Source: Kribbella solani
GTDB taxonomy: Bacteria > Actinomycetota > Actinomycetes > Propionibacteriales > Kribbellaceae
DNA: 64,000 nucleotides
Assembly (NCBI RefSeq): GCF_014205295.1
Contig: NZ_JACHNF010000001.1
Span: 7,746,666-7,810,665, forward strand
Direction of reading: 5' to 3'
A program made the position numbers and the translations under genes. Each line of letters starts with the position of its first letter. Positions within the stretch are counted from its first letter, which is position 1. The notes below the pieces were generated by a model. That model was given only the letters and a program-made list of their open reading frames with translations. It ran no database searches and was not told the origin of the DNA. Shown here piece by piece: positions 41,967 through 50,782 of this stretch.

Positions 41967-44173
41967 GGCGGTACGTCCCGTGGCTGCTGCCGATTCTGGT
42001 TCTGGCCGCCGGGTTCGCGTCGCTCGGTGATGTCGGTGCCGGTCCACTGGTCAAGTACGCGGCGTACTTCGTGGGCGCGATCGCCCTACCGGGGACGTTG
42101 CTGCTGCGCGCGGTCTGGCGTAGTACTGGCAACTGGGCCGAGGACCTCGGGCTCGGGTCGGTCGTCGGCGCGACCTGGCAGCTGATCGGCTGGGCGATCT
42201 TCACCGCGCTCGGCTGGCAACGCTGGTTGATCATCTGGCCGGCACTGGTACTGGCCGGCTTCGCGATCGCGGGCCGGAAGTACTGGCGGATCACCGACCC
42301 GAAACCACTGCCGGTTCTGTGGACCTGGGGTTTGGCGGTGTCGGCCGCGGTCATGGTCGGCGCGACCACGCTGGGCGTGATGGCGTACCACCCGATGCCG
42401 CCGAACGGTGAGGCGTACTACCCGGACCTGCTGTACCACCTGTCGATGGTGCATGAGCTGACTCGGGCACTACCGCCGGAGACGCCACAGGTCGTGGGGG
42501 AGCCGCTCGACTACCACTGGTTCGCCAACGCCGACATGGCCGCGGCTGTTGATGTCACCCGGCTGACTCCGATGGTGGTCCTGTTCCGCCTCTGGATTCT
42601 GCCCTGGCTGGTCGTCGCACTGCTCGTCTGCGCGACTCTCGCTCGTCAGGTCAGCCGTACGTGGTGGACCGGCGTACTCGCGGCGCTCGCACTAGCCGCC
42701 CCGCAACTGTTCCTGCTGGTCGATACGAGCGTGAACTTGGCACCACCGGTCAGTCTGCTCAGTCCATCGCAGACGTTCGGGATGATCGCGGCCGTTGCGG
42801 TAGCGGTGTTCCTGATCGACCTGCTGTTCAAGGGCGGCAGCCGGTGGCTCTGGCTGTTGATTGTGCCGATCGCCATCGTCGGTGGTGGCTCCAAACCGAC
42901 CGTACTGCCGCTGCTGGTCGCCGCTGTTGGTTTGGCTGCGCTCTACTTGCTGGTGACAACCAGGCGGCTGCCCTGGCGGCTGATCGGTACTACCGCAGTA
43001 CTGCTCCTGGTTGGTGCAGTCACGTTCCTGACGGTCGCCGGAAGTACTAGCGGTTCGCATGTGCAGTTCCTGGCCGTACTGAAGTCGCTACCCGTCTACA
43101 CCGCCGCGACTGGCGACACCACGCAGCCAGGTGCCGGCGGACTGATCCTGCCGGCGCTCTCGCACGGTGCGGTGCTCGGAACCCTCAGCCTCTTGCTGGG
43201 ACTGCTGCTGACGCTTCAGGCGATGTCATGGGCAGGTCTGGGCGTCGTCGGCCGCAAGGACGTGGTTGCCTGGTTCCTACTCGGTGCAATGGTCGCCGGC
43301 TGGGCCGGGTACCTGCTGGTGGACCACCCGTCCGTCAGCGAGTCGTACTTCGTCTACACGGCCGCACCGTTCAGTCTGGCCGGTGCAGGTTGGTTCGCGG
43401 CGACCAGTGCCCGCAAGGCCAGTCGTCCGGTTCCGATAGCGATCGCTGCTTTCGTACTGTCGATCTGCTACGCCGGACTGCTCGTCTGGGTACGCGGCGT
43501 GCCTGCTCCGTCGACAGGTCGCCAGCTGTGGTTCAGTACCCAGCTGCTGCTTGCAGTCCTCGGCATCACGCTCGTACTGGTGCTGGCGTGGCGCCTGTTC
43601 TTCCGGCAAGCAGGTGGCGGCATGCTCGTCGTACTGGTGTTGCTGTCGACCGCACCGATCAGTTCGTTGCTGCAGAGCGCCGTACGTGGTGACACGGAGA
43701 AGGCACCGACGTACCGGGCAGCGCACTGGTGGGTGTACCCGGATGAGGCCGAGGCCGCGTTGTGGCTCGGCCAGAACTCCGCCGCAACGGATGTGGTCGC
43801 GACGAACACCTGGTGCCGCCCGGCCGGTCGTCCGGCACCAGGGTGCGATGCTCGCGGCTACCTGGTCAGTGGGATCGCCGGGCGGCGCACGCTGATCGAA
43901 GGCTGGGCGTACACGAACCAGGCGATGGCGAAGCAGGGCGAAGGCGGTCTCCGCTACACCCAGCAGCCGTCGCCGTGGCCGGACCGGGTCGCACTGACCG
44001 AACAGGCCTTGACCGCGCCGACACCTGAGGTACTGCAACGGCTGCGTGCCCAGTACGGCGTGCGCTGGCTGTACGCCGATGCGCGCAACGGCCCGGTGGC
44101 GCCCGCGCTGGATCAGCTTGCCGTGCTGCGACACAGCATCGGCAAGGTCCGGATCTACGACCTCGGAGAGTAG
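41963..44173 (+). CDS. Large polytopic membrane protein, possible GT-C glycosyltransferase
   Basis: 736 residues with about 14-15 helices from the N-terminus to ~580, then an extracytoplasmic C-terminal domain of ~150 residues (DEAEAALWLGQNSAATDVVATN, GIAGRRTLIEGWAY, LRAQYGVRWLYAD). The first big loop has NGEAYYPDLLYHLSMVHEL and DYHWFANAD, placing acidic and His/Trp residues where GT-C enzymes have catalytic loops. With the lipid-sugar-type GT2 gene overlapping upstream, a transferase using polyprenyl-phosphate sugar outside the membrane is plausible. This is inference. Confidence 0.82.
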   Translation: MRRYVPWLLPILVLAAGFASLGDVGAGPLVKYAAYFVGAIALPGTLLLRAVWRSTGNWAEDLGLGSVVGATWQLIGWAIFTALGWQRWLIIWPALVLAGFAIAGRKYWRITDPKPLPVLWTWGLAVSAAVMVGATTLGVMAYHPMPPNGEAYYPDLLYHLSMVHELTRALPPETPQVVGEPLDYHWFANADMAAAVDVTRLTPMVVLFRLWILPWLVVALLVCATLARQVSRTWWTGVLAALALAAPQLFLLVDTSVNLAPPVSLLSPSQTFGMIAAVAVAVFLIDLLFKGGSRWLWLLIVPIAIVGGGSKPTVLPLLVAAVGLAALYLLVTTRRLPWRLIGTTAVLLLVGAVTFLTVAGSTSGSHVQFLAVLKSLPVYTAATGDTTQPGAGGLILPALSHGAVLGTLSLLLGLLLTLQAMSWAGLGVVGRKDVVAWFLLGAMVAGWAGYLLVDHPSVSESYFVYTAAPFSLAGAGWFAATSARKASRPVPIAIAAFVLSICYAGLLVWVRGVPAPSTGRQLWFSTQLLLAVLGITLVLVLAWRLFFRQAGGGMLVVLVLLSTAPISSLLQSAVRGDTEKAPTYRAAHWWVYPDEAEAALWLGQNSAATDVVATNTWCRPAGRPAPGCDARGYLVSGIAGRRTLIEGWAYTNQAMAKQGEGGLRYTQQPSPWPDRVALTEQALTAPTPEVLQRLRAQYGVRWLYADARNGPVAPALDQLAVLRHSIGKVRIYDLGE

Positions 44174-44281
44174 TTCTCCCGTAACATCGGGTCGGCGTAC
44201 GCCGTTAGCTTGTACGCAGGTCCGCCCGCCCGCGGCCGCAGCAATTGGCAGTGCCGTGACATGCTCGGGAGGGCGGGACAG

Positions 44282-47200
44282 ATGCGGGCAACCCGAGCGG
44301 GCCTGGCGATTGTGCTCGCCACCGTTCTCCTCAACGCCGGTACCGCCACCGCGTACCAGGTGCCGACCGCGCCGTTCGCGGCCGGCGACTCCGCGACCAC
44401 CGTGATGCCGGGTTCCGGTTTGCGGCAGACGATCACGGCAACCGGGCAGACCGAGCTCGGTGACCCGACGACGGTCGCGTTCCGCGGCCTCGGGCCGACT
44501 ACCTACCAGCCCGCGCTCGCCAAGACGACTCCCGCGCAGGACGTGGTGGTGAACACCGGCGACTGCGCGTCCACCGGCGGTTGTGGCGACCGCGGCACGA
44601 TCACGATCGCGTTCTCCCAGCCGGTCCGGAACCCGGTCCTGCACCTCGGCGGCATCGGCGGCTCCGTCACCCGGACGGTAAGCAACCGTACGACCGCGCA
44701 GTCCGAACTGCACGCGATCCTCAAGCTCAGCACCGCTGGTCTCAGCCTGACGAAGCTAGTGCCCTGCATCGGAGATTCTTTGGTGCTTGCGGCGCCCAGG
44801 CACGCACCTCGCGGCAGCGGAGGAACAGCCACGATGGAAAAACATCGAGGCTGCCCCTCCGCCACCACGATGCACGCACCTGGACACCGCAATCACTCAA
44901 ACAATCTCCGACGCAGGGCACTTGGCCCGGGCAACAACCTCGCGGTCACCAGTGACACGATCACCGCGGCCAACGACGACAGCGGCCCGAACTGCGTGAA
45001 CACCAAGTCCTCGTCCGGTCTGGACGCCTCGGCGACGGCGGCGTGCGGCTCGGTCCGCGTGAACGGTGTCGTGACCAAGGTGACCTTCGGCGTCACTGCC
45101 TTGTTCACCAAGCACCCGAAACTGCCCGCGACGAACAACGGTTCGTCCGGTGACGCGTTCTCGATCGTCGCGTCCACACCGGAGGACTTCGGCGATGCAC
45201 CCGCGTCGTACGGCACCGCGTCGTCGGTGATCAGCGACGTACACCTCGGGAAGGACGTCACCGAGGACAACGCGGGCGTCGCGAACGGTACGACTGGCCC
45301 GGTCACGCCGGACCAGGGCGACGACGGCGTCGTGTTCAAGCCGCTGCGCACCAACCAGACCACGTACGCGGCCGACCTGCGGCTGACCGGCGCGTCGAAG
45401 GCCGGGCGGGCTTGTGCGTGGATCGACGTCAACCTGAACGGCAGCTTCGATCCGGGCGAGCGCGCCTGTGCGCCGTTCGCGGCCGGCCAAAGCACGGTGA
45501 CGTTGCGCTGGACCGAGCTCGCTCCGAAGGCAGGAGCCGCGTACGCGCGAGTGCGGGTCGGCTACAACGACGCGCAGGTCGAGAAACCGACCGGTGCGGC
45601 GGACTCCGGCGAGGTCGAGGACTACCCGCTGCCGATCACGCCGCCGCCTCCGCCGGTGCTGACCGACGACACCGCGACCACCGCGTTCGGCACGGCCGTG
45701 GTGGTGAAGGTGCTCGCCAACGACAAGCCGGGTGATCCGGGTACGCCGCTGGCGCCCGCGACGCTGTGCCTGATCGACGGGAGCAACTGCGTTCCGATGG
45801 TGAACGTGGTCGGCCAGGCGAAGTACGTGGCCAACGCCGACGGGACGATCCGGGTCGAACCGGTGCCGGGGTTCTTCGGCGCGGCCAAGCCGGTCACCTA
45901 TCGGGTTGCCGACGGCAACGGGACGACCGCTACCGCGAAGCTGACCGTGACCGTCGCGCTGCCGGACCGGCCGGTGGCGAACCCGGACACCATCAGTACG
46001 CCGCAGAACGTCAGCGTTTCGGTGAAGCCGCTGGCCAACGACAGCGCGGCCGCGGGCGTCACGCTCGTACCCGGCTCGGTCGTCCTGCGTGATCCGGCGG
46101 ACGCGACGTTCAAGAAGAAGGTCGTGATCGCGAGCGAGGGCGAGTACGTGGTGAAGCCGGACGGGGGTGTGGATTTCGTTCCGCGGCCACGGTTCACCGG
46201 AGTCGGTACGTCGATCGGTTATCGGGTCAGCGACAGTACGAAGCAGACGGCCGAGTCGACGCTGACGGTGACTGTTCGGGTGGTGACTCCGGTTGCCAAC
46301 GGTGATTCGGTGTCTACCGCGTTCGACACCGAGGTTGTCGTGCCGGTGCTGGAGAACGATCTGCCCGGGTCGCCGGATGCGCCGTTGGTGCCGGCGACCT
46401 TGAAGCTGGTTGATCCGGTTGGCGATGAGCTGGTCGACAAGATCACGGTTGCTCGGCAGGGTACGTATCTGGTGGCGGACGGGAAGGTCACGTTCGAGCC
46501 GGTGCACGGGTTCAGTGGCGTCGCGACGGCGGTCACGTATCAGGTGCTGGACAAGAACGGTACGGCCGCGCGGGCGGCGCTGACGGTGTCGGTGAACGCG
46601 CCGGGGCCGCCGGTGGCGAACCCTGACACGATCACGACGCTCCAGGGCCGATCGGTAGTGGTCGCTGTGCTGGAGAACGACAAATCCGGCCCGACGGGCG
46701 CGGCCCTGGTCCCGGCAACCGTCCGCCTGCTCGCCCCGCCGGCGCAGCTGGCCTCATCCCGGCCCGTGACCTCACTCGTGATTGCCGGGCAGGGGAAGTA
46801 CACCGCGAAGCCGAACGGCAAGGTGCTGTTCGAGCCGCTGCCTACCTTCAGCGGCGCCGCCACCCCGATCGGCTATCAAGTTGCCGACAGCAACGGCGCG
46901 ATCGGGAGGTCGACCCTGACGGCGCGTGTCACGAAAGTCCAGCCGGATGCAACCGACGACACCGCCACCACGCCGTACGACACGACGGCGACCGTCCCGG
47001 TGCTGGCGAACGACGACGCCGGCGACCCGTCCGTACCGCTGGTCCCGAGCAGTGTCCGCCTGATCGACCCGGCCACGAAGGAGCCGAAGGCAACGGTCGT
47101 CGTAGCCGGCCAGGCGACGTACACGACCACGCCCGAAGGCAAGATCGTCGTCGACCCGCTGCCGAAGTTCACCGGCCGGGCGACGCCGATCGGCTACCGC

Positions 47201-50200
47201 GTCTCCGACGTGAACGGCACCATCACCACCGCGACCCTGACGGTCACGGTCGCCAAACCACCCGCGCCGACCGCCGAACCCGACACCGCAACCGGCAAAC
47301 AGAACCTGCCGCTCCGCGTCATGCCGCTCGCCAACGACACGGCGGGCCGCGGCAGCGGTCTCGATCCGCGCAGCCTGACCCTGCTCGACCCGGCCGACGG
47401 CGCGCAGAAGAAGCTGGTGAAGATCCCGGGCCAGGCCGTGTACCAGGTCAATCCGGACGGCACGGTCACCGCGTATCCGCTCCCGGCCTTCACCGGTACG
47501 GCGACCAAGGTGACGTACCGGATCGCTGACTGGTTCGGTCAGGCCGCCCGGTCGACGATCGCGGTGACGATCACGCCGATCATGCCGGTCGCGGTCGATG
47601 ACGCGGCCCGGACGGCGTACGCCAAGCCGGTCACGATCAACGTGCTGGCGAACGACAAGCCGGGTGACCCGAGCGCGCCGCTGGTCCCGGCGAGTCTGAC
47701 GCTCCTCGACCCGGCCGACGGATTGCCGAAGGTAACCGTGAGCATCCCGAACGAGGGCGTGTACACGACCACCGGGGGAGCAGTTCGGTTCGTGCCGAGC
47801 GCGACGTTCCGCGGACCAGGTACGCCGATCGGCTACCAGGTTGCCGACCGCAACGGAACCAGGACGACGGCCCGGCTGACGGTCACGGTCGGCCGCCCAC
47901 CGGTAGCGATCGCTGACAGCGCCACCACCCTGCAGAACGTCACCGTCACGGTGAGCGTCCTGGCCAACGACCGCCCGGGGACCAACGCGACGCTCGACCG
48001 GAGCACGGTCGGGCTGATTGATCCGGCCGCGCGCACCACCGGGTACGTGCGCAAGGTGACGGTCGCGAACCAGGGCACGTACTCGGTGCTGCCGACGGGA
48101 GCGGTCGAGTTCGATCCGCTTCCGGCGTTCCACGGCAAGGCGCTGCCGATCAACTACCGGGTCGCCGACTCGGACGGGAACTACGCGGCCTCGACGCTCA
48201 GTGTCACGGTCACGCCGATCTGGCCGGTCACGATCGACGACTCGGCGATCACCCCGTTCGAGCACGCGATCACGGTGAACGTCCTGGCGAACGACAAGCC
48301 GGGCGATCCGTCGGCGCCACTGGTTCCGGCGAGTCTGGTGCTGAAGGATCCGACCGGCCGGTACGGCAAGACGATGACGCGCGGCGGCGAGGGCAGCTAC
48401 CGCGCCGCCAATGACGGGACAGTCACGTTCACGCCCGCGAAGGGCTTCCAGGGCGTGACGACCCCCGTGACGTACCGGATCGCGGACGCGAACGGCACCA
48501 CCGCGGAAGGCCTGCTGCTGTTGACGGTCGGCAAGGGACCGTCGGCGGTGGCGGATGCGGTCACCACCAAGCAGAACGTGACGGTCACCGTCGATCCGCT
48601 GGCGAACGACGATCCGGGTACGGGCGCCGAGCTCGACCGGACCAGCGTGCAACTGTACGCCGGTGACTGGGACCGCAAGGCCGTGATTCCCGGACAGGGT
48701 GTGTTCACGGTGAACACCGCCTCCGGAAAGATCACGTTCGACCCGGAACCGGCGTACCGCGGCGTCGTGTCGATCCCGTACCGGGTCACCGACTCCACCG
48801 GCAACACCACGAGTGCGGCCGTCTCGGTCACGGTCTCGCCGGTCGTACCGATCGCCACGGACGATGCGGCCAGCACGGCGTACGAGACGCCGCTGAGCGT
48901 GAACGTGCTCGCGAACGACAAGCCCGGGGACGCGAGCGCGCCGCTCGTTCCGGCCGGTGTCCGCGTGATCGATCCGGTCACCGGCGAACCGCTGCCGGCG
49001 CTGGTCGTACCCGGCGAAGGAACCTTCACCGTGCAGCCGAACGGGTCGATCCGTTTCGCGCCGGTCGATGGGTTCGCCGGCGCGACGGTCCCGGTCGGGT
49101 ACGAGGTCGCGGATCGCAACGGGACCATCGGCGCCGCCACGCTGACGGTGACCGTGCAGGCGCGGCCGGTCGCGATGCCCGACGCCGCGCGGACCAAGCA
49201 GCACGTTGCGGTGACGATCGACCCACTCGCCAACGACAAGCCAGGTCCGGACGCGAAGCTCGATCCGGACTCGCTGCTGCTGGTCGGGCCCGACGGTGCG
49301 CTGGTCGATGACGTGACGGTGGCCGGCCAAGGTACGTACGTGGTTGCCAACGGCAAGGTCACGTTCAGCCCGACGGCGACCTTCACGGGCACCGCGCGAC
49401 CGGTCGCGTACGAGGTGAAGGACAGCAACCGGAACTCGGCCCGCGCGACCATCACCGTCACGGTCGTTCCGGTCCGGCCGGTGGTCGTCGACGACAGCGC
49501 GGACACTGCCTTCGGTACGGCGGTCGAGGTGAACGTCCTCGGCAACGACAAGGCCGGCGACCCGTCCGCACCGCTCCGGCCGGAGTCGGTCGTGCTGCGT
49601 GATCCGGTGGACGGCAAGGAGAAGAAGACCGTGACGGTGCCGAAGGAAGGTGCCTTCGCCGTCGGCGTGGGCGGCACCATCACGTACACGCCGGTGAAGG
49701 GTTTTGTCGGTACGACGCGATCGATCGCCTACCGGGTCACCGACGCGAACGGGACGTCCGACACCGCGCTGCTCGACGTGACGGTCTCCGGACCGCTGCT
49801 CGCGCGAGCGGCGCCGGACGCGGCCACCGGTACGCCGGGCAACGCGGTCGCGGTGAATCCGCTGCTCAACGACAGCGGCGAGATCCAGCCGAGCTCGGTC
49901 TGTCTCCGCACGGCGACAGGCACGTGTACGAAGCACGTGACCGACGGCGCGGGCACGTGGTCGGTCGCCGGGGACGGCACGGTCACGCTCAAACCCGCCG
50001 CCGCGTTCACCGGCACCGCGAAGGTCACGTATCAGCGCACCGACGACACCGGCGAGACGGTCACCGCACCGGTGAAGTTCACGGTCGGCGCGGACGCCGA
50101 CGACTTCGGCACGTACGCCCCGGCCGCCTTCCCGCTCACCGGTGGGATCCCGCCGATCGTCCTCACCCTCGGCGTCCTGCTCGCCGCCCTCGGCGCGACC

Positions 50201-50230
50201 CTGATCCTGATGGCCCGCACCCGCAAGTGA
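44282..50230 (+). CDS. Giant cell-wall-anchored fibril-like protein with 14 CshA-type repeats
   Basis: 1,982 residues from ATG 44,282, with GGGAGGG 8 nt upstream. A signal peptide (MRATRAGLAIVLATVLLNAG...TATA) leads into an N-terminal adhesin-type domain with TSDTITAANDD and a GEVEDYPLP motif near residue 445. Fourteen CshA-fibril-type repeats of ~100-110 residues (about 459-1935) follow, each with a xDxATT...VLANDxPG opening and a TYRVxDxNGT...LTVTV closing. Near residue 1,950 is FPLTGG, a hydrophobic helix and an ARTRK tail: a sortase-type wall anchor. A 165-bp foldback element adds 55 residues (about 160-214) in frame. Likely a surface stalk or adhesin. Confidence 0.93.
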   Translation: MRATRAGLAIVLATVLLNAGTATAYQVPTAPFAAGDSATTVMPGSGLRQTITATGQTELGDPTTVAFRGLGPTTYQPALAKTTPAQDVVVNTGDCASTGGCGDRGTITIAFSQPVRNPVLHLGGIGGSVTRTVSNRTTAQSELHAILKLSTAGLSLTKLVPCIGDSLVLAAPRHAPRGSGGTATMEKHRGCPSATTMHAPGHRNHSNNLRRRALGPGNNLAVTSDTITAANDDSGPNCVNTKSSSGLDASATAACGSVRVNGVVTKVTFGVTALFTKHPKLPATNNGSSGDAFSIVASTPEDFGDAPASYGTASSVISDVHLGKDVTEDNAGVANGTTGPVTPDQGDDGVVFKPLRTNQTTYAADLRLTGASKAGRACAWIDVNLNGSFDPGERACAPFAAGQSTVTLRWTELAPKAGAAYARVRVGYNDAQVEKPTGAADSGEVEDYPLPITPPPPPVLTDDTATTAFGTAVVVKVLANDKPGDPGTPLAPATLCLIDGSNCVPMVNVVGQAKYVANADGTIRVEPVPGFFGAAKPVTYRVADGNGTTATAKLTVTVALPDRPVANPDTISTPQNVSVSVKPLANDSAAAGVTLVPGSVVLRDPADATFKKKVVIASEGEYVVKPDGGVDFVPRPRFTGVGTSIGYRVSDSTKQTAESTLTVTVRVVTPVANGDSVSTAFDTEVVVPVLENDLPGSPDAPLVPATLKLVDPVGDELVDKITVARQGTYLVADGKVTFEPVHGFSGVATAVTYQVLDKNGTAARAALTVSVNAPGPPVANPDTITTLQGRSVVVAVLENDKSGPTGAALVPATVRLLAPPAQLASSRPVTSLVIAGQGKYTAKPNGKVLFEPLPTFSGAATPIGYQVADSNGAIGRSTLTARVTKVQPDATDDTATTPYDTTATVPVLANDDAGDPSVPLVPSSVRLIDPATKEPKATVVVAGQATYTTTPEGKIVVDPLPKFTGRATPIGYRVSDVNGTITTATLTVTVAKPPAPTAEPDTATGKQNLPLRVMPLANDTAGRGSGLDPRSLTLLDPADGAQKKLVKIPGQAVYQVNPDGTVTAYPLPAFTGTATKVTYRIADWFGQAARSTIAVTITPIMPVAVDDAARTAYAKPVTINVLANDKPGDPSAPLVPASLTLLDPADGLPKVTVSIPNEGVYTTTGGAVRFVPSATFRGPGTPIGYQVADRNGTRTTARLTVTVGRPPVAIADSATTLQNVTVTVSVLANDRPGTNATLDRSTVGLIDPAARTTGYVRKVTVANQGTYSVLPTGAVEFDPLPAFHGKALPINYRVADSDGNYAASTLSVTVTPIWPVTIDDSAITPFEHAITVNVLANDKPGDPSAPLVPASLVLKDPTGRYGKTMTRGGEGSYRAANDGTVTFTPAKGFQGVTTPVTYRIADANGTTAEGLLLLTVGKGPSAVADAVTTKQNVTVTVDPLANDDPGTGAELDRTSVQLYAGDWDRKAVIPGQGVFTVNTASGKITFDPEPAYRGVVSIPYRVTDSTGNTTSAAVSVTVSPVVPIATDDAASTAYETPLSVNVLANDKPGDASAPLVPAGVRVIDPVTGEPLPALVVPGEGTFTVQPNGSIRFAPVDGFAGATVPVGYEVADRNGTIGAATLTVTVQARPVAMPDAARTKQHVAVTIDPLANDKPGPDAKLDPDSLLLVGPDGALVDDVTVAGQGTYVVANGKVTFSPTATFTGTARPVAYEVKDSNRNSARATITVTVVPVRPVVVDDSADTAFGTAVEVNVLGNDKAGDPSAPLRPESVVLRDPVDGKEKKTVTVPKEGAFAVGVGGTITYTPVKGFVGTTRSIAYRVTDANGTSDTALLDVTVSGPLLARAAPDAATGTPGNAVAVNPLLNDSGEIQPSSVCLRTATGTCTKHVTDGAGTWSVAGDGTVTLKPAAAFTGTAKVTYQRTDDTGETVTAPVKFTVGADADDFGTYAPAAFPLTGGIPPIVLTLGVLLAALGATLILMARTRK
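44758..44922 (-). mobile_element. 165-bp foldback (MITE-like) element inserted in frame in the fibril gene
   Basis: The ends AGTGCCCTGC and GCAGGGCACT are exact complements, and the whole element is one imperfect inverted repeat with 79- and 80-nt arms around a 6-nt loop at 44,837-44,842. Removing it restores an uninterrupted AAG-CTT-GGC (Lys-Leu-Gly) in a region where relatives continue from LSLTKL to NLAVTSD. It is 55 codons long without a stop, so the host frame survives. There is no transposase, and a target duplication is not obvious. Shown on the minus strand because arm mismatches become G-U pairs in that RNA. Confidence 0.82.
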
Positions 50231-50749
50231 CTACAGGTCCAGCACCAGCATGACCTCGTCGCGGTAGTCGTCCGGGGCGACCCGAACGGCGCGCGGGTGG
50301 GCGCCGACGACGCGGTAGCCGAGTGGGCCGTAGAAGTTCTCCAGCCCGAGCCCGCCGCGGACGGTCAGCTGCAGTTGCTCCAGGCCGAGATCGACCGCGG
50401 AGCCGCGCAGACCCTCCATCAGCATCCGGCCGGCGCCGTTGCCCTGGTACTCCGGATGAACCATCACGCGCAGCACGGTCCGCCAGTGCGCGTTCAGTGC
50501 GCTGCCGCGACTCACCAGCATGCCCATTCCGGCGTACCGCTCACCCGTGTGCAGTACGCCGAGTAGATCCGTACCGCTGGCGATCCGGCCGAGAGCGCCG
50601 TCGAGGTTCTCGGCGATCTGCTCGACCGGCGCCGGCGGTGTGTACCCGACCGCGCCGCCGGCGTTGGTCGCCGCCACCCAGGTGTCCAGCAGGTCCGCCC
50701 GCACGCCCGGGTCGAGCGCGTCGTCCGGATCGAGTTCCAGGTACTTCAC
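50231..50749 (-). CDS. GNAT-family N-acetyltransferase
   Basis: 172 residues. The acetyl-CoA loop VMVHPEYQGNGAGRMLMEGL (R/Q-x-x-G-x-G/A type) lies at about residues 95-115, followed by the usual FYGPLGYRVVGAHPRAV C-terminal strand. Substrate unknown. The stop directly abuts the stop of the convergent fibril gene with no spacer or terminator. It lies 33 bp downstream of the sigma factor gene on the same strand and could belong to that operon. Confidence 0.92.
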   Translation of the reverse strand: MKYLELDPDDALDPGVRADLLDTWVAATNAGGAVGYTPPAPVEQIAENLDGALGRIASGTDLLGVLHTGERYAGMGMLVSRGSALNAHWRTVLRVMVHPEYQGNGAGRMLMEGLRGSAVDLGLEQLQLTVRGGLGLENFYGPLGYRVVGAHPRAVRVAPDDYRDEVMLVLDL

Positions 50750-50782
50750 TACACCTCCAGCTGCGACTGAGTTGCAGATAGT

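Noticed and set aside
44759..44921. Reading the foldback element as a genuine protein domain
   Set aside because: Its DNA is one long inverted repeat, removal restores a smooth reading of the surrounding domain, and the encoded residues (His, Arg and Pro-rich) resemble no domain.
46772..49936. 1,054-codon minus-strand frame opposite the CshA repeats
   Set aside because: Its repetitive composition simply mirrors the sense repeats; no start context or recognised domain. Treated as a shadow.
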